Assembly: GCA_000310025.1 (NCBI GenBank)
Contig: FN648366.1
Span: 1,974 to 65,973 of the forward strand
Direction: 5' to 3'
From: Ectocarpus siliculosus
Taxonomy: Eukaryota > Sar > Phaeophyceae > Ectocarpales > Ectocarpaceae
DNA length: 64,000 nucleotides
The position numbers and the translations under genes are program-made. Each line of letters starts with the position of its first letter. Position 1 is the stretch's first letter. Shown piece by piece: positions 23,701 through 33,559 of this stretch. The notes under the pieces were generated by a model. It saw nothing but the letters and a program-made list of their open reading frames with translations. It was not told the DNA's origin and did no database searches.

Positions 23701-26700
23701 ACCGCTGAGGGCGGCAGTGCACTAACACGATATCGAGTGGAGCCTAGCTAGGCCAGGTGTTGGTTCAGCGGTGAGGGATAGAGCGAGAGAGTTGGAAGAA
23801 GAAGCGAAGAAAACGGCAGCCGAGAATGCGGAGTTACGAAGGAGGGTGGGTGAAGTAGAGGAGAGGAGTTCAGCGGAGGAAGCCGCGAGAGGGAGAGTGG
23901 GCGATGCCGGATATGCGGCTGGTTTTTATGGGGGTGGCGAGAGTAGCCCGCCCCCACGACTTGTTTTTTTCGGAGAGAGAGGGAAAGACACCCGCGTGTA
24001 CGGCGGATACCAGCAACATGTGACGAGCGGTGTGCAGCCGAGCAGCTGCCACGACCACGTCCTGAGAGGGCACTGCCAGTACCAGCATCAGCAGCAGCTG
24101 GTGACCAACGCACGCCCTCCCGCTGCTCCTCCTCCAGCTGCGCAGCCGTAGCAGCAGCGTATCACAGTTGCTGCAGCACGTTGCCAGTACACCCCCCATT
24201 GGCAGCAGGAGCAGTGCGTGCAGCAGAGGAACATGCCACCGCAACCGGTCCAGCAGCACCCCGTGCCCCAGCAGCGTCGCCAATAGCCTCTACCGCAGCA
24301 ACCTCGTCAACAACAGCAACCTATACAGTCCTGCAATGGCGCTCCGGGTACTACAGCTCCAGCTTTCGCCCGAGGACCACTTCAGCAGCAGCGGAGGACC
24401 GACGGGGACAACGGTGATGGCGGTGGTGACAGCAGCGGTGGCGGTATCGGAGGAAGCAGCGCCGGCATCCGCAAGGCGATCTCCACGACGACGCCCTCCA
24501 CGGTCTCACGACCTCTTCAGCGCCTCTTCGCCGACCTCATGGGCCCGCTTCCGCCATCCGCCTGTGGTAACACCTACTGCCTCGTCTTGGTCGATGATTA
24601 CAGCAACTACGGCATCATCAAATAGGACAAGCACGCCAGCACCGTGACGAAAGCACTTCGCGAGGTACTCGTTTCGCTCCACCCTCTGCGGGCTGCCCAC
24701 GGCGACTTTCAGTTCCTTCGGACGGAATGGGTGGTCAACGCGTGGTGAGCGACTTGTTTCTGGAGTTCGGCATCACTCGCGAGCTGACATCCCCGGACGG
24801 AGGGCAGACGCGTAACTGCAGGGTGGAGCGTTGGATTGGGCTCGTGAGGGAGGGCGGCAGGGCGGCGTTCACGGAGGCTTTCTTGCTCTTCCCCGACTTT
24901 CAGTTTCCTTGGCCGGCCTGCGACTACAACCGCATATGGCCGGAGGCATGGAGCTGGATGTCGGCCTGCATAAACACACAGCCGCGACTCGACAAGAAGG
25001 CCGACATGCTGTGCCCGTACGAGATGCTCCACGGGAAGCGCCTTCTATGTCATCCTCTGCCCTTCCTCATGCCGGGTATCGACTACGCGCGTGTCTCCGC
25101 CAAGATCGCGCCGAAGGGCGCTCGGTGTTTTCACCTCAACTCTGGTGACTTCCTTTCCCACGACTGCTACAAGGTCATTTTCCCCTCCGGCGCCGCGGGG
25201 TACACCACGGACGTTGTTTGGGGTTACCGCCGCCAACCGTTCGTCGGCTTCGTGCCCACGTACAACAGGGGCGCCGTTTCTGCGCCGGCAGCGGCAGCGG
25301 CGGCGGCGACGGCGGCGGCGGCGGCGACAGCGGCACCGGCGCCTTCGACCCTCGCGGCATCGGCAGAAGTCAGAGCACCGGCAGCGGCGACGACGACAGC
25401 TGCAGGAGCGCCGGCGGAAGTGCGGACGGCTTCGGCCAGAACCCCGTCGACGGCAGCAACGCCACCGGAAGCAGTGGCGGCGGCGGCGGTATCGATGACG
25501 GGGGGAACGGCAGCAGCGGCAGCAGCAGCGTCGTCCCCGGTCGCCGCGCTGGCATCGGAAGGAGCGGCGGTGGCACGGATGGTTTCGGCCAGAGCGCCGT
25601 CCCCGACAGCAGCGGCGGCGGCGTCGACATCGGTGACGGCAGTAACGGCAGCGGCGACAGCAGCAGCGGCGTCCCCGGTCGCCGCGTTGGCGTCGGGTAT
25701 CCAGGCGGCCGCACGGGCGGCGGCGGCGGCACCGGTGACGGAGGTATGTGACGAAGAGTTGGAGGAAGCGGTTGGTGCGACAACCATGCCATTGCCAGTC
25801 CTAGAGGAGCTTGATAGCCAATGTGCTGCGGGGGACGTGAGCGGCGATGGGGGCGGGGACGAGGGGTTGGATGAAATCTGGAGTGGAGCCCCAACGCACC
25901 CTTTCGACCCCGGGAAGGCTAAGGGGGACGTGAGCAGCAGCGGCCGCAGCGGCGGCGGTAGCGACATCGGTGACGGGGGGAACGGCAGCGGCAGAGGCAG
26001 CAGCGGCGTCCCCGGTCGCCGCGTTGGCGTTGGGTGTCCAGACGGCCGCAAGGGCGGCGACGACGGGTTGGATGAAATCTGGAGTGGAGCCCCGACGCAC
26101 TCCTTCGACCCCGGGAAGGCTGAGGGGGACGTGAGCAGCAGCAGCAGCAGCGGCAGCTGTAGCAACAGCGGCGAGGACGGTGGCGGCGATGGGGGCGGGG
26201 ACGAGGGGTTGCATGAAACCTGGAGTGGAGCCCCGACGCACCCTTTTGATCCCGGGAAGACTGAGGAAGAAGTGAGCTGCAGCAGCAGCAGCAGCGAGGA
26301 AAGCGGCGGTGATGGGAGCGGGGATAAGGCGTTGGATGAAACCTGGAGTGGAGCCCCGACGCACCCCTTCGACTCCGGTAAGACATGCGCGAGGAGACGG
26401 GGGGCGGTACCAGCGGTGGCGTACCCCTTCGATAGGGGCAGGAACGGGAGTGGCAGCTCCCGCGGCGGCAACGGCGGCAGCCGCAGCAGCCACGGGATTG
26501 GCGGCTTCGGCCAGAGCTCCGGCGGTGACACCGGCGGCAGCAGGAGCAGCGACGGGAGTGGTGGCTTCGGCCAGAGCTCCGACCGCAGCAGAAGACGGCA
26601 GCGGCGGCTTTGGCCAGAGCCCCGTCGGCGCAGCGGCGACAACGGCGGCGGTGGTAGAGGCGGCAGCAGCGACGTCACCGGCAGCCGTGTTGGCGCTGGA

Positions 26701-28799
26701 ACTTATGACGGTCGTGGCGGCGAGCGAACGGTAACGGCGGCAATGGCGGCGGCGGCAGCAGCGGTGGCGCCCTCGAGTCGACCGAGAACGGGGAGGGCAC
26801 GGTGATAGCGACGACCTCACCTTGTTACAGCCAAGTGGGAGAACATGTGAAACGTTTATGACTTTGTTCGATTTTGTGAGCAGGCATGGACGTTTTGGCT
26901 TCGCCATTTGGCTTCGCGTTTATGTTTTTGTTCTGTTTTTCCCTTGCTAGCGCACCGTGCACTTTGATGCAGAAAACACGTGTGTGCCACGGCATGTGCG
27001 CAATTTGTTTATTTTTTTTACTTGGTTTCGTGATAATAATTGTACGCTGTGACCAGATAAGCATTGCCACAACCTGTGGAATAGGAAGCAGCATGTGGGT
27101 ATTTTCGTTTCATTGGTTCTTCGTACAATTTCAGTCGCGTTCTACCTTGCAGCTGAATGCTTCATATTATTTCCGTATTCTTTGGAGGGAGTACGTTCAG
27201 TCGCGTTCTTTTAATACGCATGTTTTGCTGCTCTTGCATCGAAAATCATGGGGGGGGATGTCATGTATGACCATGATTCTAGAGGGCATGAGCAGCATTC
27301 GAATTGGTTCGTTTTCTGGTCTTGTCTATTTGTGTGTTACGTATACGGCAAAGCAGGGGGGACTGTTGGCATCGAGATATTAGCTCGGGGTGAATTTTGG
27401 GAGCTGACACCAGGGGGGCTGTTTGCGTGGATGCTTGATTATATTTTCTATCGTTGCTTGGACAACAGCGACGGTAGGTACCGATTAGCGGGTGCACGCT
27501 GTTTAGGATTTGGTCCTTGGACACTATATTGGAGGAAGGGTTTGACATGTTTTGACGATTTATGGCCGGGGCCATTGTGCTTTCCGAATTCTCGTTTTGA
27601 TTGGTCAAGAAGTTGAGTTTTTGTTTTGTTTGAGGATGGATTTGGTGCCAACTCTTTTGAAATTGTTTTTTCCAGAAATGTCCGTTTTCGTGCTGACGCT
27701 TTTCTGATGTAGTACAAATGATTGTTCGGTACTTTTCTGAGAATAATTTTTTTTGTGTCATCAACGGTTTGAGATTATTTCCAGAGACGAACGCGTTGGA
27801 TTCGTGAATAAACTGATGGAGACTCTTTGTGTTGAATGCGTAGCCAGTTTTGTTGAATAAGTTTTATTCTCAAGGGGTGTTTTTCTGTGTTGGCTGATTG
27901 CGCGTGAAGGGTTGCAAGATCGTACATCGTATCAAGTAGGGGGGCTGTTTGTGGTACTTGGATATGAGTCCGATCTGTGCATCCTCTGTGGGGGATACGC
28001 GTATGGGAAGTATGAGTGTGATGGGTACGTATGTACGCGGTTGGGGTCCAAGTGTGCCCCCCCCGCTTGAGCACACGGTGGTGTGCTCCCGGCACTAGCC
28101 TGAGGGGCTTGCGTGACGGATATATATAATACATGGTCTTTTTCATCTGCTGTTCCTGGGATAACATAGTCCCCAGTCTCAATGCCACAGACTGCTGAGG
28201 GCGGCAGTGCACGAACACTTGTCTTTGTTTCCCGGTCTTTAAAACACCTCGTGAGAAGGGCTTCTTTGGCCAGTTGTCTTTCTTTTGTGATGGAAAAAAG
28301 AAAAATATCACCGAAAAGAGGCGACAGAAAGAAATGGTCACTTGCCCCAAAGAGCTGGGAGCGCTACAATATCCAAGCTGAGCGAAAACCGGCTTACAGG
28401 TGTGTGTGTGTGAGGGAGAAGATGCTTGTGTTCATGGCCGAAGGTACTGCTGCTTCTCGAACATGTACCCCGCCGACGCCGTAGAGGGAGGACCCGTGTT
28501 CTAGAACCTAGGCATGGATCAAGTCCACGACATTCATTCGTGACTGAATTCGAAACGATGGTCGAGCACATTTATCCATCTCTAGAGAAAAGCACGTGCA
28601 AGCAGCAATTACCGAGTAACTAACCTTGGAGGTTGTTCATCGCCAGATTAAGCCTGACCACTCGGCCCCGGTCGTTGACTTCGACTCCATCCCATGTCGC
28701 TAGGGCAGCATCTGTGTCCCAGTTGCCTCTTCGCCTCCATCCAGCCCCGCCGGTCCAACGAAACAGGGCAATCAGTGCTTCGCGGTCCGTCGAAGCCAT
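16512..28799 (-). CDS. LRR-XKR fusion gene: N-cap, seven LRRs, XK-related membrane domain
   Basis: Inferred join on the minus strand: cap exon 28,799-28,625; LRR exons 22,124-22,053, 21,911-21,840, 21,676-21,605, 20,526-20,455, 20,279-20,208, 18,889-18,818, 18,080-18,009; last exon 17,752-16,512. Every internal exon is 72 nt and every junction is phase 1, so the frame holds throughout. The product would be roughly 640 residues: cytosolic-looking cap with no signal peptide, LRR fan, then an XKR domain with several membrane helices. By family knowledge XKR proteins are phospholipid scramblases; an LRR sensor joined to one suggests ligand-controlled membrane change, which is inference. The first intron would be 6.5 kb and holds a Copia element, so transcription across it is unproven. 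Confidence 0.55.
18009..18080 (-). CDS. Sense LRR exon (last before XKR), GC donor
   Basis: 72-nt phase-1 exon; starts after ctgcag and ends g|gcgag, so the donor is GC instead of GT. Variable strand LERLDLIGNKLDG. GC-AG introns are a known minor class, but here it could also be a damaging T-to-C change. Confidence 0.7.
18211..18281 (+). pseudogene. Antisense LRR cassette, frameshifted (71 nt)
   Basis: Follows cttgcag and ends before gtacc, but is 71 nt long: a base is missing near the LxL codons (LQLLHLPW...). Encodes SILPELGALSKLQLL before the break. It is on the strand opposite to the LRR-XKR gene. Confidence 0.7.
18430..18775 (+). repeat. ~340-bp direct repeat, copy 1
   Basis: Shares with 19,345-19,680 long runs such as gaattggttcgcctggcttt, ctcctgcgtgcctatg and the ending gaatcccgcygatg. 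A shorter relative is at 39,170-39,250. It lies inside an LRR intron and has no convincing coding role. Confidence 0.7.
18818..18889 (-). CDS. Sense LRR exon
   Basis: Intact 72-nt phase-1 exon with cag acceptor and gtggg donor. Framework PIPPELGKLAA, variable strand LESLDLTSNHLTG. Part of the LRR-XKR gene. Confidence 0.85.
19019..19110. repeat. Foldback repeat in LRR intron
   Basis: The words gtgatatcgcacccctgtgc and gcacgggggtgcgatatcag form inverted repeats around a short loop. It is related to the GCACCGGGGTGCGA family at 11,095-11,858 and is probably a small MITE. Confidence 0.65.
19345..19680 (+). repeat. ~340-bp direct repeat, copy 2
   Basis: Second copy of the repeat at 18,430-18,775, same orientation, with scattered differences. 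Confidence 0.7.
19764..19840 (+). pseudogene. Antisense LRR cassette, highly degenerate
   Basis: Follows cttatgcag and ends before gtgacg. Traces of an LRR remain (TPKELC near the start, an Asn/Asp-Ile-Ser end), but the length is 77 nt and the leucines are lost. Confidence 0.45.
20006..20077 (+). CDS. Antisense LRR cassette, intact
   Basis: 72 nt, phase 1, gctgcag acceptor and gtgag donor. Encodes PIPPELGILAALQELYVSSN then QLPG. It is the only undamaged cassette on the strand opposite the LRR-XKR gene; whether it is transcribed is unknown. Confidence 0.65.
20208..20279 (-). CDS. Sense LRR exon
   Basis: Intact 72-nt phase-1 exon, tgcag acceptor and gtgag donor; variable strand LRTLHLGTNELTG. 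Exon and upstream intron are a direct duplicate of the exon at 22,053-22,124, differing at R/K, G/E and T/I. Confidence 0.85.
20455..20526 (-). CDS. Sense LRR exon
   Basis: Intact 72-nt phase-1 exon, tgcag acceptor and gtgtg donor. Encodes PIPKELGNLSELKELWLSFN then QLAG. Confidence 0.85.
20951..21022 (+). pseudogene. Antisense LRR cassette with lost acceptor
   Basis: 72 nt with an open LRR frame (variable strand LQNLLLQDNQLSG) and a gtgag donor, but the preceding bases are cttgcac, so the acceptor AG has become AC. Confidence 0.7.
21185..21256 (+). pseudogene. Antisense LRR cassette with lost acceptor
   Basis: Open frame with variable strand RETLYLHRNKLSG and a gtgag donor, but the expected cag|gt is replaced (tgcc|at), so splicing into it should fail. 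Confidence 0.6.
21403..21474 (+). pseudogene. Antisense LRR cassette with in-frame stop
   Basis: 72 nt, tgcag acceptor, gtaag donor. Encodes EIPASLGQLSEL then TAA then TLSLWQNGLSG; the stop is one change from CAA (Gln). Confidence 0.75.
21605..21676 (-). CDS. Sense LRR exon
   Basis: Intact 72-nt phase-1 exon, tgcag acceptor and gtgag donor. Encodes FIPPRLGKLAA, variable strand LQWLSLWNIQITG. Confidence 0.85.
21840..21911 (-). CDS. Sense LRR exon
   Basis: Intact 72-nt phase-1 exon, aaacag acceptor and gtata donor. Encodes PIPEDLGNLTA, variable strand LTTMQLSCNNLEG. Confidence 0.85.
22053..22124 (-). CDS. Sense LRR exon (first after the cap exon)
   Basis: Intact 72-nt phase-1 exon, tgcag acceptor and gtgag donor; variable strand LKTLHLEINELTG. 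The next upstream sense exon recognised is the cap at 28,625. Confidence 0.8.
22536..23105 (+). repeat. Three tandem ~220-bp units with a Cys-containing reading frame
   Basis: Units start near 22,545, 22,758 and 22,977. Each contains (c)gatgacaaagrtatcygcc or its diverged form, then gagctgtgtg(t/a)atggtccgt and a ggttgayacag segment. Translation gives SPASCVYGPCCVAVDRD, SATSCVNGPSCMVVDTA and SATSCVYGPSCMYGG. They could be duplicated exons or a satellite. No family was recognised. Confidence 0.6.
23454..23458 (+). repeat. Target-site duplication CTTGT (left)
   Basis: Directly precedes the 5' LTR and is repeated as CTTGT at 28,218-28,222 directly after the 3' LTR. Five bases is the usual length for Copia-type integration. 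Confidence 0.8.
23459..23727 (+). repeat. 5' LTR of the Copia-type element
   Basis: Begins tgtttgtggtacttggatat and ends gcagtgcactaaca. It differs from the 3' LTR at roughly a dozen positions plus small indels, so the insertion is not very young. Confidence 0.85.
23771..24150 (+). pseudogene. Copia element gag-like N-terminal region
   Basis: Frame starting MRDRARELEEEAKKTAAEN is a charged coiled-coil-like helix followed by a His/Gln-rich stretch. No zinc knuckle. Its place just after the 5' LTR suggests gag, but similarity is not recognisable. Confidence 0.4.
24490..26805 (+). pseudogene. Copia-type integrase with stop, plus low-complexity extension
   Basis: From 24,510 the frame reads LFADLMGPLPPSACGNTYCL then VLVDDYSNYGIIK, the start of a Copia integrase core, then TAG near 24,624. 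Further on (24,727) are TSPDGGQTRNCRVERWIG (the SPxxxxxN...VER region with the catalytic Glu) and CPYEMLHGKR (the PYE motif). The expected second Asp box (DNGGEF type) is degenerate, and there is no RT downstream. From 25,270 to 26,800 the frame is a run of Ala/Ser/Thr with repeated GLDEIWSGAPTHPFDPGK units. The enzyme would join element DNA to the chromosome; this copy looks dead. Confidence 0.7.
25840..26400 (+). repeat. Four imperfect repeats encoding LDEIWSGAPTHPFDPGK
   Basis: The stretch ttggatgaaa(t/c)ctggagtgg followed by agccc(c/g)aacgcacycyttcg recurs near 25,866, 26,068, 26,208 and 26,331, spaced by Gly/Ser-rich codons. It is an internal expansion of the Copia element ORF. Confidence 0.7.
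26806..27945 (+). other. Non-coding 3' part of the Copia element
   Basis: No domain or credible reading frame on either strand; ends in the polypurine tract at 27,934-27,944. Includes the dispersed word cagtcgcgttct twice (27,131 and 27,199). Confidence 0.6.
27946..28217 (+). repeat. 3' LTR of the Copia-type element
   Basis: Begins tgtttgtggtacttggatat and ends gcagtgcacgaaca; followed by the CTTGT target duplication at 28,218. Confidence 0.85.
28341..28399 (+). pseudogene. Antisense LRR cassette remnant
   Basis: Reads CPKELGALQYPS then stop in the LRR frame and ends cttacag|gtgtg, like a truncated LRR exon with deleted centre. It lies between the Copia element and the cap exon. Confidence 0.45.
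28625..28799 (-). CDS. N-terminal cap exon of the LRR-XKR gene
   Basis: ATG at 28,799 gives MASTDREALIALFRWTGGAG, then a W-rich stretch (GNWDTDAALATWDGVEVND), then RGRVVRLNLAMNNLQG, ending at a gttagt donor in phase 1. This is the classic N-cap of plant-type LRR proteins (ALxALxxxTGG..W....W........W.GV....GRVvxLxL). No signal peptide precedes it, so an intracellular start is likely. The paralogous exon at 51,620-51,794 has exactly the same 175-nt length and the same start, which supports this ATG. The shared word ccctgagcaatgg spans the start in both. Confidence 0.85.
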
Positions 28800-31559
28800 T
28801 GCTCAGGGAACCTGCACGGGGTTGATTTTGAAGACACGGCTACTCCTGTAGTTTCAACGCCGGAAGCACCCCGTCAACCTGCGTACGATTTGGAGTCAAT
28901 TCACCTCCCAACCACACACACAACTGCTTGCGATTATAGGAGTCAAGTCCCCTCCCGATCACAATTGAATGCGGGAGAATCGAGAACCCCGGCAAACCCA
29001 GCTTTTATTTGCCGAACTTGCAAAATACGCCCCTGCTACAGCCGTCTGAAGGCTGTGCACTGCTGTGCACAGTGCGCAATAGACGGCGTTGTTGGGATTT
29101 CGATGAACTACTACGTGAGAGAAGCTCTCGTTCGGAATAGGAAGACCGTCCTACAGCATGCGCTTCCCGCGTTCCCGCGGACCGCGAACACACGAACACA
29201 CACACGTACGTGGATGTTACACAGGATATTTTGTTCTGGTTTGCACATTTGGAAACAGCTGGACATCGACAGCGTATTTTGTAAAGGCTCACACAGAGCG
29301 CTTGTCGGTATTTGGAAGGGAGAATGCGTGGAACAGCTGACCGTGACATTCTTTCCAGATGGAATGAGCAGGAAGCGTACCACGAATACCATGTGCACGG
29401 TGCAACTGCAGGAAACCACAACTCGGGATCTCACCGACGAAAGGAATAAAACGGGTCGCAGAAGGGGGCGAGTGTGGTGTATCCTGTATCCCGCTTGCAG
29501 TATCACGCTCAAAGCCACCTCTCAAAGACTCTGGACCCAAAGCTCCGGCAACTCCTCCCCTTGTTTTGTTGTCTGGGTTAAAAACTTGGTAGTTGGCTTT
29601 GGTAGTGAGTCCACGAGACACCACATGGCAAAACAACCCCTTTGCCTTTGGAACCAACTGCAACTGGCGGGCTGGCGGGTTGCAGATGCGTGCCATCTGC
29701 GAGCCCCCTCAGAGGGGCCCTTTCAGCCCTCTTCATCAAACACGCTTTCCCAGCCGGTCTTTCCCACCCTGTCCTCGCTGCAAGGTGCGCGCGTGTGCGT
29801 GTGACGACAGGTAGAAGGGTTGGGCTGGTTTGCTCGCACCGCGTGGCTGAGTTACAGTAGTTCACTTTAGGTGCTAATCCCCCCGCATCAATCGTGGGTC
29901 AATCCACCATGGTGCGACCCTGCGATGTGCGATGTGCGACCTCTGTAACCAGCCGTGCTTGCTGTGCGATCCCAGCAGCAGTGCATCCGAAGCCATGACA
30001 GACAGCTTCGGGAACCTGGGTGGTTTCTGTGGCATGCATGGTGGGCCGAATGGCTGTGGCTGGGGGACGTGTCGATATTAGCTCAACCATGCTCTTCCGT
30101 GGGTCATGATGAATACGAGCGACAGCAGGGCGATTGGACAGAGGTGAGTACGATGTTGTAGCCCGGTGCATAAGTCATCAAACCCATTTACATATCCCTT
30201 GTCCACTACTGTACTGCAGTCGTAGGCCCTCAATAAGGCGGGTATGCGCCAGGCCGATTCACCCGCCCTATTGTACGGGGCACCCGCCAAAATGTGTAGA
30301 ACAACTTGATTGTAGTACGTCTGTGCCAGCCAATTTTACCCGCCATATTTAACCCGCCTTATACTGCTGTAGGGGCCTACGGTTGCTGTACTGCTGTGTG
30401 TATATCAAGTGCTGGGGATGCTACACTGATCGCCGATGGATGATACCCCCGCTTGCACAGCTTTGCTGTATTATAGCTGCTGCCCGGGGAGGGGAGGAGC
30501 CTGGTACAACGTTGTCGCAACCCAACGAACTGCTGTCCAGGGCTGTAGACTAAAGTTCAAGTTCAAGTTCAAGCTTTAGATGGAATTTGCCACCCGCTTT
30601 GAGCTGCAATCCCAAGCAACTCGACTCGTAGAAAACGGACCGAGTATGTATGTCACGTTGCGTATGTACAGTTCAAGGGAGACGAATTGGAGTAAGGGTT
30701 CGACAAAATCTAAAAAATTTGCGATCTGCGTATGCAGGTTCCACCGTTCCACCCTAAAAGCGTATGCATATGTTAGACCACGTGTGGCTCCTGTTCGGAG
30801 AAACAACAAGAGACGTTGGAAAAACTCCACCAATCCGACCTTGAAGTGTTACGACTACATATGCATACAACAAACCGGCGGGTTGCGCTGGTTCACCACC
30901 ACGCGGCTCTTTCCGAGGGACTGAAACCGTTGGAAGACCCTGGTTTTGCCGCTGCTGTTGCGGTGGAACAAGCGCGATGCTTGTCCCGCTCGCCCCACCA
31001 ACCCGTCCCCTATTGTTGTTGTTCGTGTTTCGCGCTTCCACCTGCTTCGAACAGGCCTCTCCTTGTCTTCGACGAGCAATAGTAGTTGTGGTCTGCTATT
31101 GTCCACCGCGTCGTAGGGTGTTGCTGCTGCAGTGACGCCCACGTCCCACGCGTGTTTCTAGTCTTGTCAGTCAAAGTTTGGCCCCAAGAATTGGAGGATG
31201 ACAGATTGGAAAGGAAACAGAACATGTTCTTGCGTCTCTTGGTGGGTTAATTCGTCAGGTTGGCACTTTGGCGCGCAAGAAGCAAGGTACAGCGGCGCAC
31301 AAACGAGGACCTCCTTCAAATGATCCACAACAACACTAATTCGCGCTGCAACGAGAATTATACTCTGTTTTACCTTCAGTACAGTATTGCTTGTTCTTGA
31401 ATCAGGAACTCAATAATGGAGCACCTGAGAAACACATGAAATTCATGCCAAGCACATGCATGTCACAAGTGTAATGAGTTTTTTCTCGTGCGCAAGTACA
31501 GACAGCCGATGTCGCGCCTCTCCAATACCAATGGTGCGAGATACTGTCAACTCTACATG
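28800..31559. other. Intergenic region upstream of the left LRR gene
   Basis: It separates two divergent genes (LRR on the minus strand, SPX-like copy on the plus strand) and should hold both promoters. A long open frame on the plus strand (28,890-29,804) is not kept open in the other arm and has no domain, so I do not call it. A GTTCAA triplet repeat lies at 30,553. Confidence 0.5.
30211..30405. repeat. MITE with inverted ends around ATAAGGCGGGT
   Basis: Ends cgtaggccctcaataaggcg (30,221) and cgccttatactgctgtaggg (30,354) are inverted copies, with further inverted gtaggccc/ggggcctac outside. The inner part carries two extra copies of acccgcc. The right arm has the related element at 50,027-50,190, so it predates the duplication. 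Confidence 0.65.
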
Positions 31560-33540
31560 AGTAACCCCGACCGCCATGGTGATGCCCCCCCCCCCGACCC
31601 CCCCGCGCCAATACAGGAGCAGGAGCGGATGTGGGCCTTCCATCGGAACGAGAGTGGCAAGTGCGCCTCCAAGCTCTCCGGCCCTCCACGACGCTTCCAC
31701 GACACAACGACACCAGCTCCACCGGAAGCGGGGCGGGATGGGGGGGGGTGCACCCGAAGACCTTTCTTCCACGGCGGCGGGCGGCACCGGCGTTAGTCTT
31801 GGTCGTCAGGGCGGCGATGGCGGCAACAAGAGCAGCAGCAGTGGTGGCGGCGACGGTCCTGGCGTTACCACGAGGACGACGACGACGACTCTCCCGGATG
31901 ACCCAGGCCTGCAGTACAGGAGCCCGGCCGTTTCCACTAACGGCGTGCTGCGTCCTACCCCTCAGGTGGGATAGGGCTATAGCCTGTGTGTTAGAGATGT
32001 CTTGTTTTGAGGAGATTGAACGATAATAGGGTACAGCCTCCACGTGATGACGGGTGTGCCTGCGAAAAGGAGGTACAACATGTACTGCTGTGTGTGTGTT
32101 TTTTTTCTTGCTTATTCAACACACAATCGCGTCTACACGCGGACCGACCGTGTTTGCCTATCCCCTCCGTCTTCCCCGGTCCACACTTCAGCGTCTGCCC
32201 TACAATGGCGTGGGTACCCCCCCTACTCGCGCGCGCTCGTGTCAACGAATAATTTCCTGTGCGCACTGCCGTCGACCAGCTGGTCATTTTGGACCGTTTC
32301 GCCACACCACCGGCGACTCAAGCTATGAGCACACTCGCTGAACGACCGCAAACCAGGAACACTTTGTCGTGGATGGAAGAGGCGGCGGCAACAGCAGCAG
32401 CAGCAGCGGGGCCACGAGAATCCGCGGGTGCAGGTCAGCCTCGAGCGCGATGGCGGGCATGACATCATCTTCACAGCAGGGCGAGGACGGGAACGGCGGG
32501 GGGCACCGGCTGGGGTCCGTCCTCCTCGACACCCCTGGCCATTCCCTGCAGCAGGGGAGCGGTGGTGGTGGTGGCGGCGTGGACGGCGGCATGGGCTTGA
32601 TGGGCAACAGCAGCGGCGACGAAAAGTTGACCACCGAAGACCAATACGTGATGGCGTCCCTCAAGAGATCCATCGTCGAGCTGTCGGACACCTGCCACCG
32701 GCTTCTGTCTTTCAAGGTGGGCGAAGCCGGGGTTGCTTGTTGCTGCTTGCTCTCAAGTTGGTGCACGATCGACGGCGCGTTATACTTGTCGAGGACGTTT
32801 GAGGTTCCAAACCGTGAGAGGCCCGCCTCAAACGCCTGGGCGACGGTTATTTTTCCCCCGCGTTGGGGGGGTACTATTTTGTGTTGGAACACGCTTGTCG
32901 TACGGTACGTTTTCAAGCATATTCTTTGAGTGCGTTTCAGCTTCCCCTAAGGGTGCGTACATGAATGACGTTATCTGACGGCCCGTTCCGTTCAGATTGC
33001 CTCGAAGAGTGTTTTGGGAGGGGGGGGGGTGCTGGGCAGCTCCCCCCTGGTTTGGGAACTGGCCTGAGACTGATGTAGTACGCTGCCGTGTTGCTCCATC
33101 TACTGTAATATCTTGTGTGAAGCGCTCTGGTCGCATTGCAACACACTCCAGAGAGTATTGTTTTTCACATGCTTGTTTTGCTGATATACTGCTGCCGCAT
33201 CTGCATTGCGACACTGTGTTCTTCTCTTCTTCCTCCCCCCCCCCCCCCCGCTAAAACACAAAACGACATGCCTGAAGATGCTCAACCACGACGCCTTTGT
33301 GAGGGTGATGGGAACTGGAAGTGCACTGCCGTCGTGCCGGAGCAGCGGGGATATGTAACCGGTGCTCCTCTAGAGACCGAGACCGAGACCGTCTTCGTCG
33401 GCCGCCAAGATGACGAGGGTCGGTGGTGGCGGCGGCGGCGGTGGTGTTGAGGATCATCCAGGGCGGGAAGGACGGGGGCGTTGTCGAAGGAGAAGACGAT
33501 GAAGGTCTGGCCGCTGGAGCAGCCCCTGTTCTTAGCCCAC
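31560..33540 (+). pseudogene. SPX-like gene copy, left arm, frameshifted
   Basis: The plus strand carries the same exons as the right-arm gene: MWAFHRNESGKCASKLSG (31,630), DQLVILDRFATPP (32,279), and EDQYVMASLKRSIVELSDTC then HRLLSF ending at a gtggg donor (32,716), then an exon starting MLNHDAFVRVM at 33,278. In that exon an extra G after ATGGGAAC shifts the frame to a stop at about 33,350, where the right copy stays open. The final exon has been moved 5.8 kb away by an insert. This copy should not make the full protein. Confidence 0.6.
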
Positions 33541-33559
33541 GACTTCAACGTGTATGTAT

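Larger units (their letters stand above)
23459..28217 (+). mobile_element. Copia-type LTR retrotransposon, RT missing
   Basis: The element is bounded by 269- and 272-bp LTRs that begin TGTTTGTGG and end AACA, flanked by CTTGT duplications. A candidate primer-binding stretch (cgatatcgagtggagcc) follows the 5' LTR, and a polypurine tract (aagtagggggg) precedes the 3' LTR. Inside are a gag-like region, an integrase with a stop, and a long Ala/Ser/Gly-rich extension, then 1 kb without coding. I found no reverse transcriptase or RNase H, so it could only have moved with enzymes from another element. It sits in the first intron of the LRR-XKR gene, on the opposite strand. Confidence 0.85.

Noticed and set aside
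25224-26907. Long minus-strand open frames opposite the Copia element ORF
   Set aside because: They are mirror frames of Ala/Ser/Gly-rich simple codons and encode only Pro/Leu repeats.
28890-29804. 304-codon open frame on the plus strand upstream of the left LRR gene
   Set aside because: The matching region in the right arm is broken by frameshifts, there is no domain, and composition is not coding-like.
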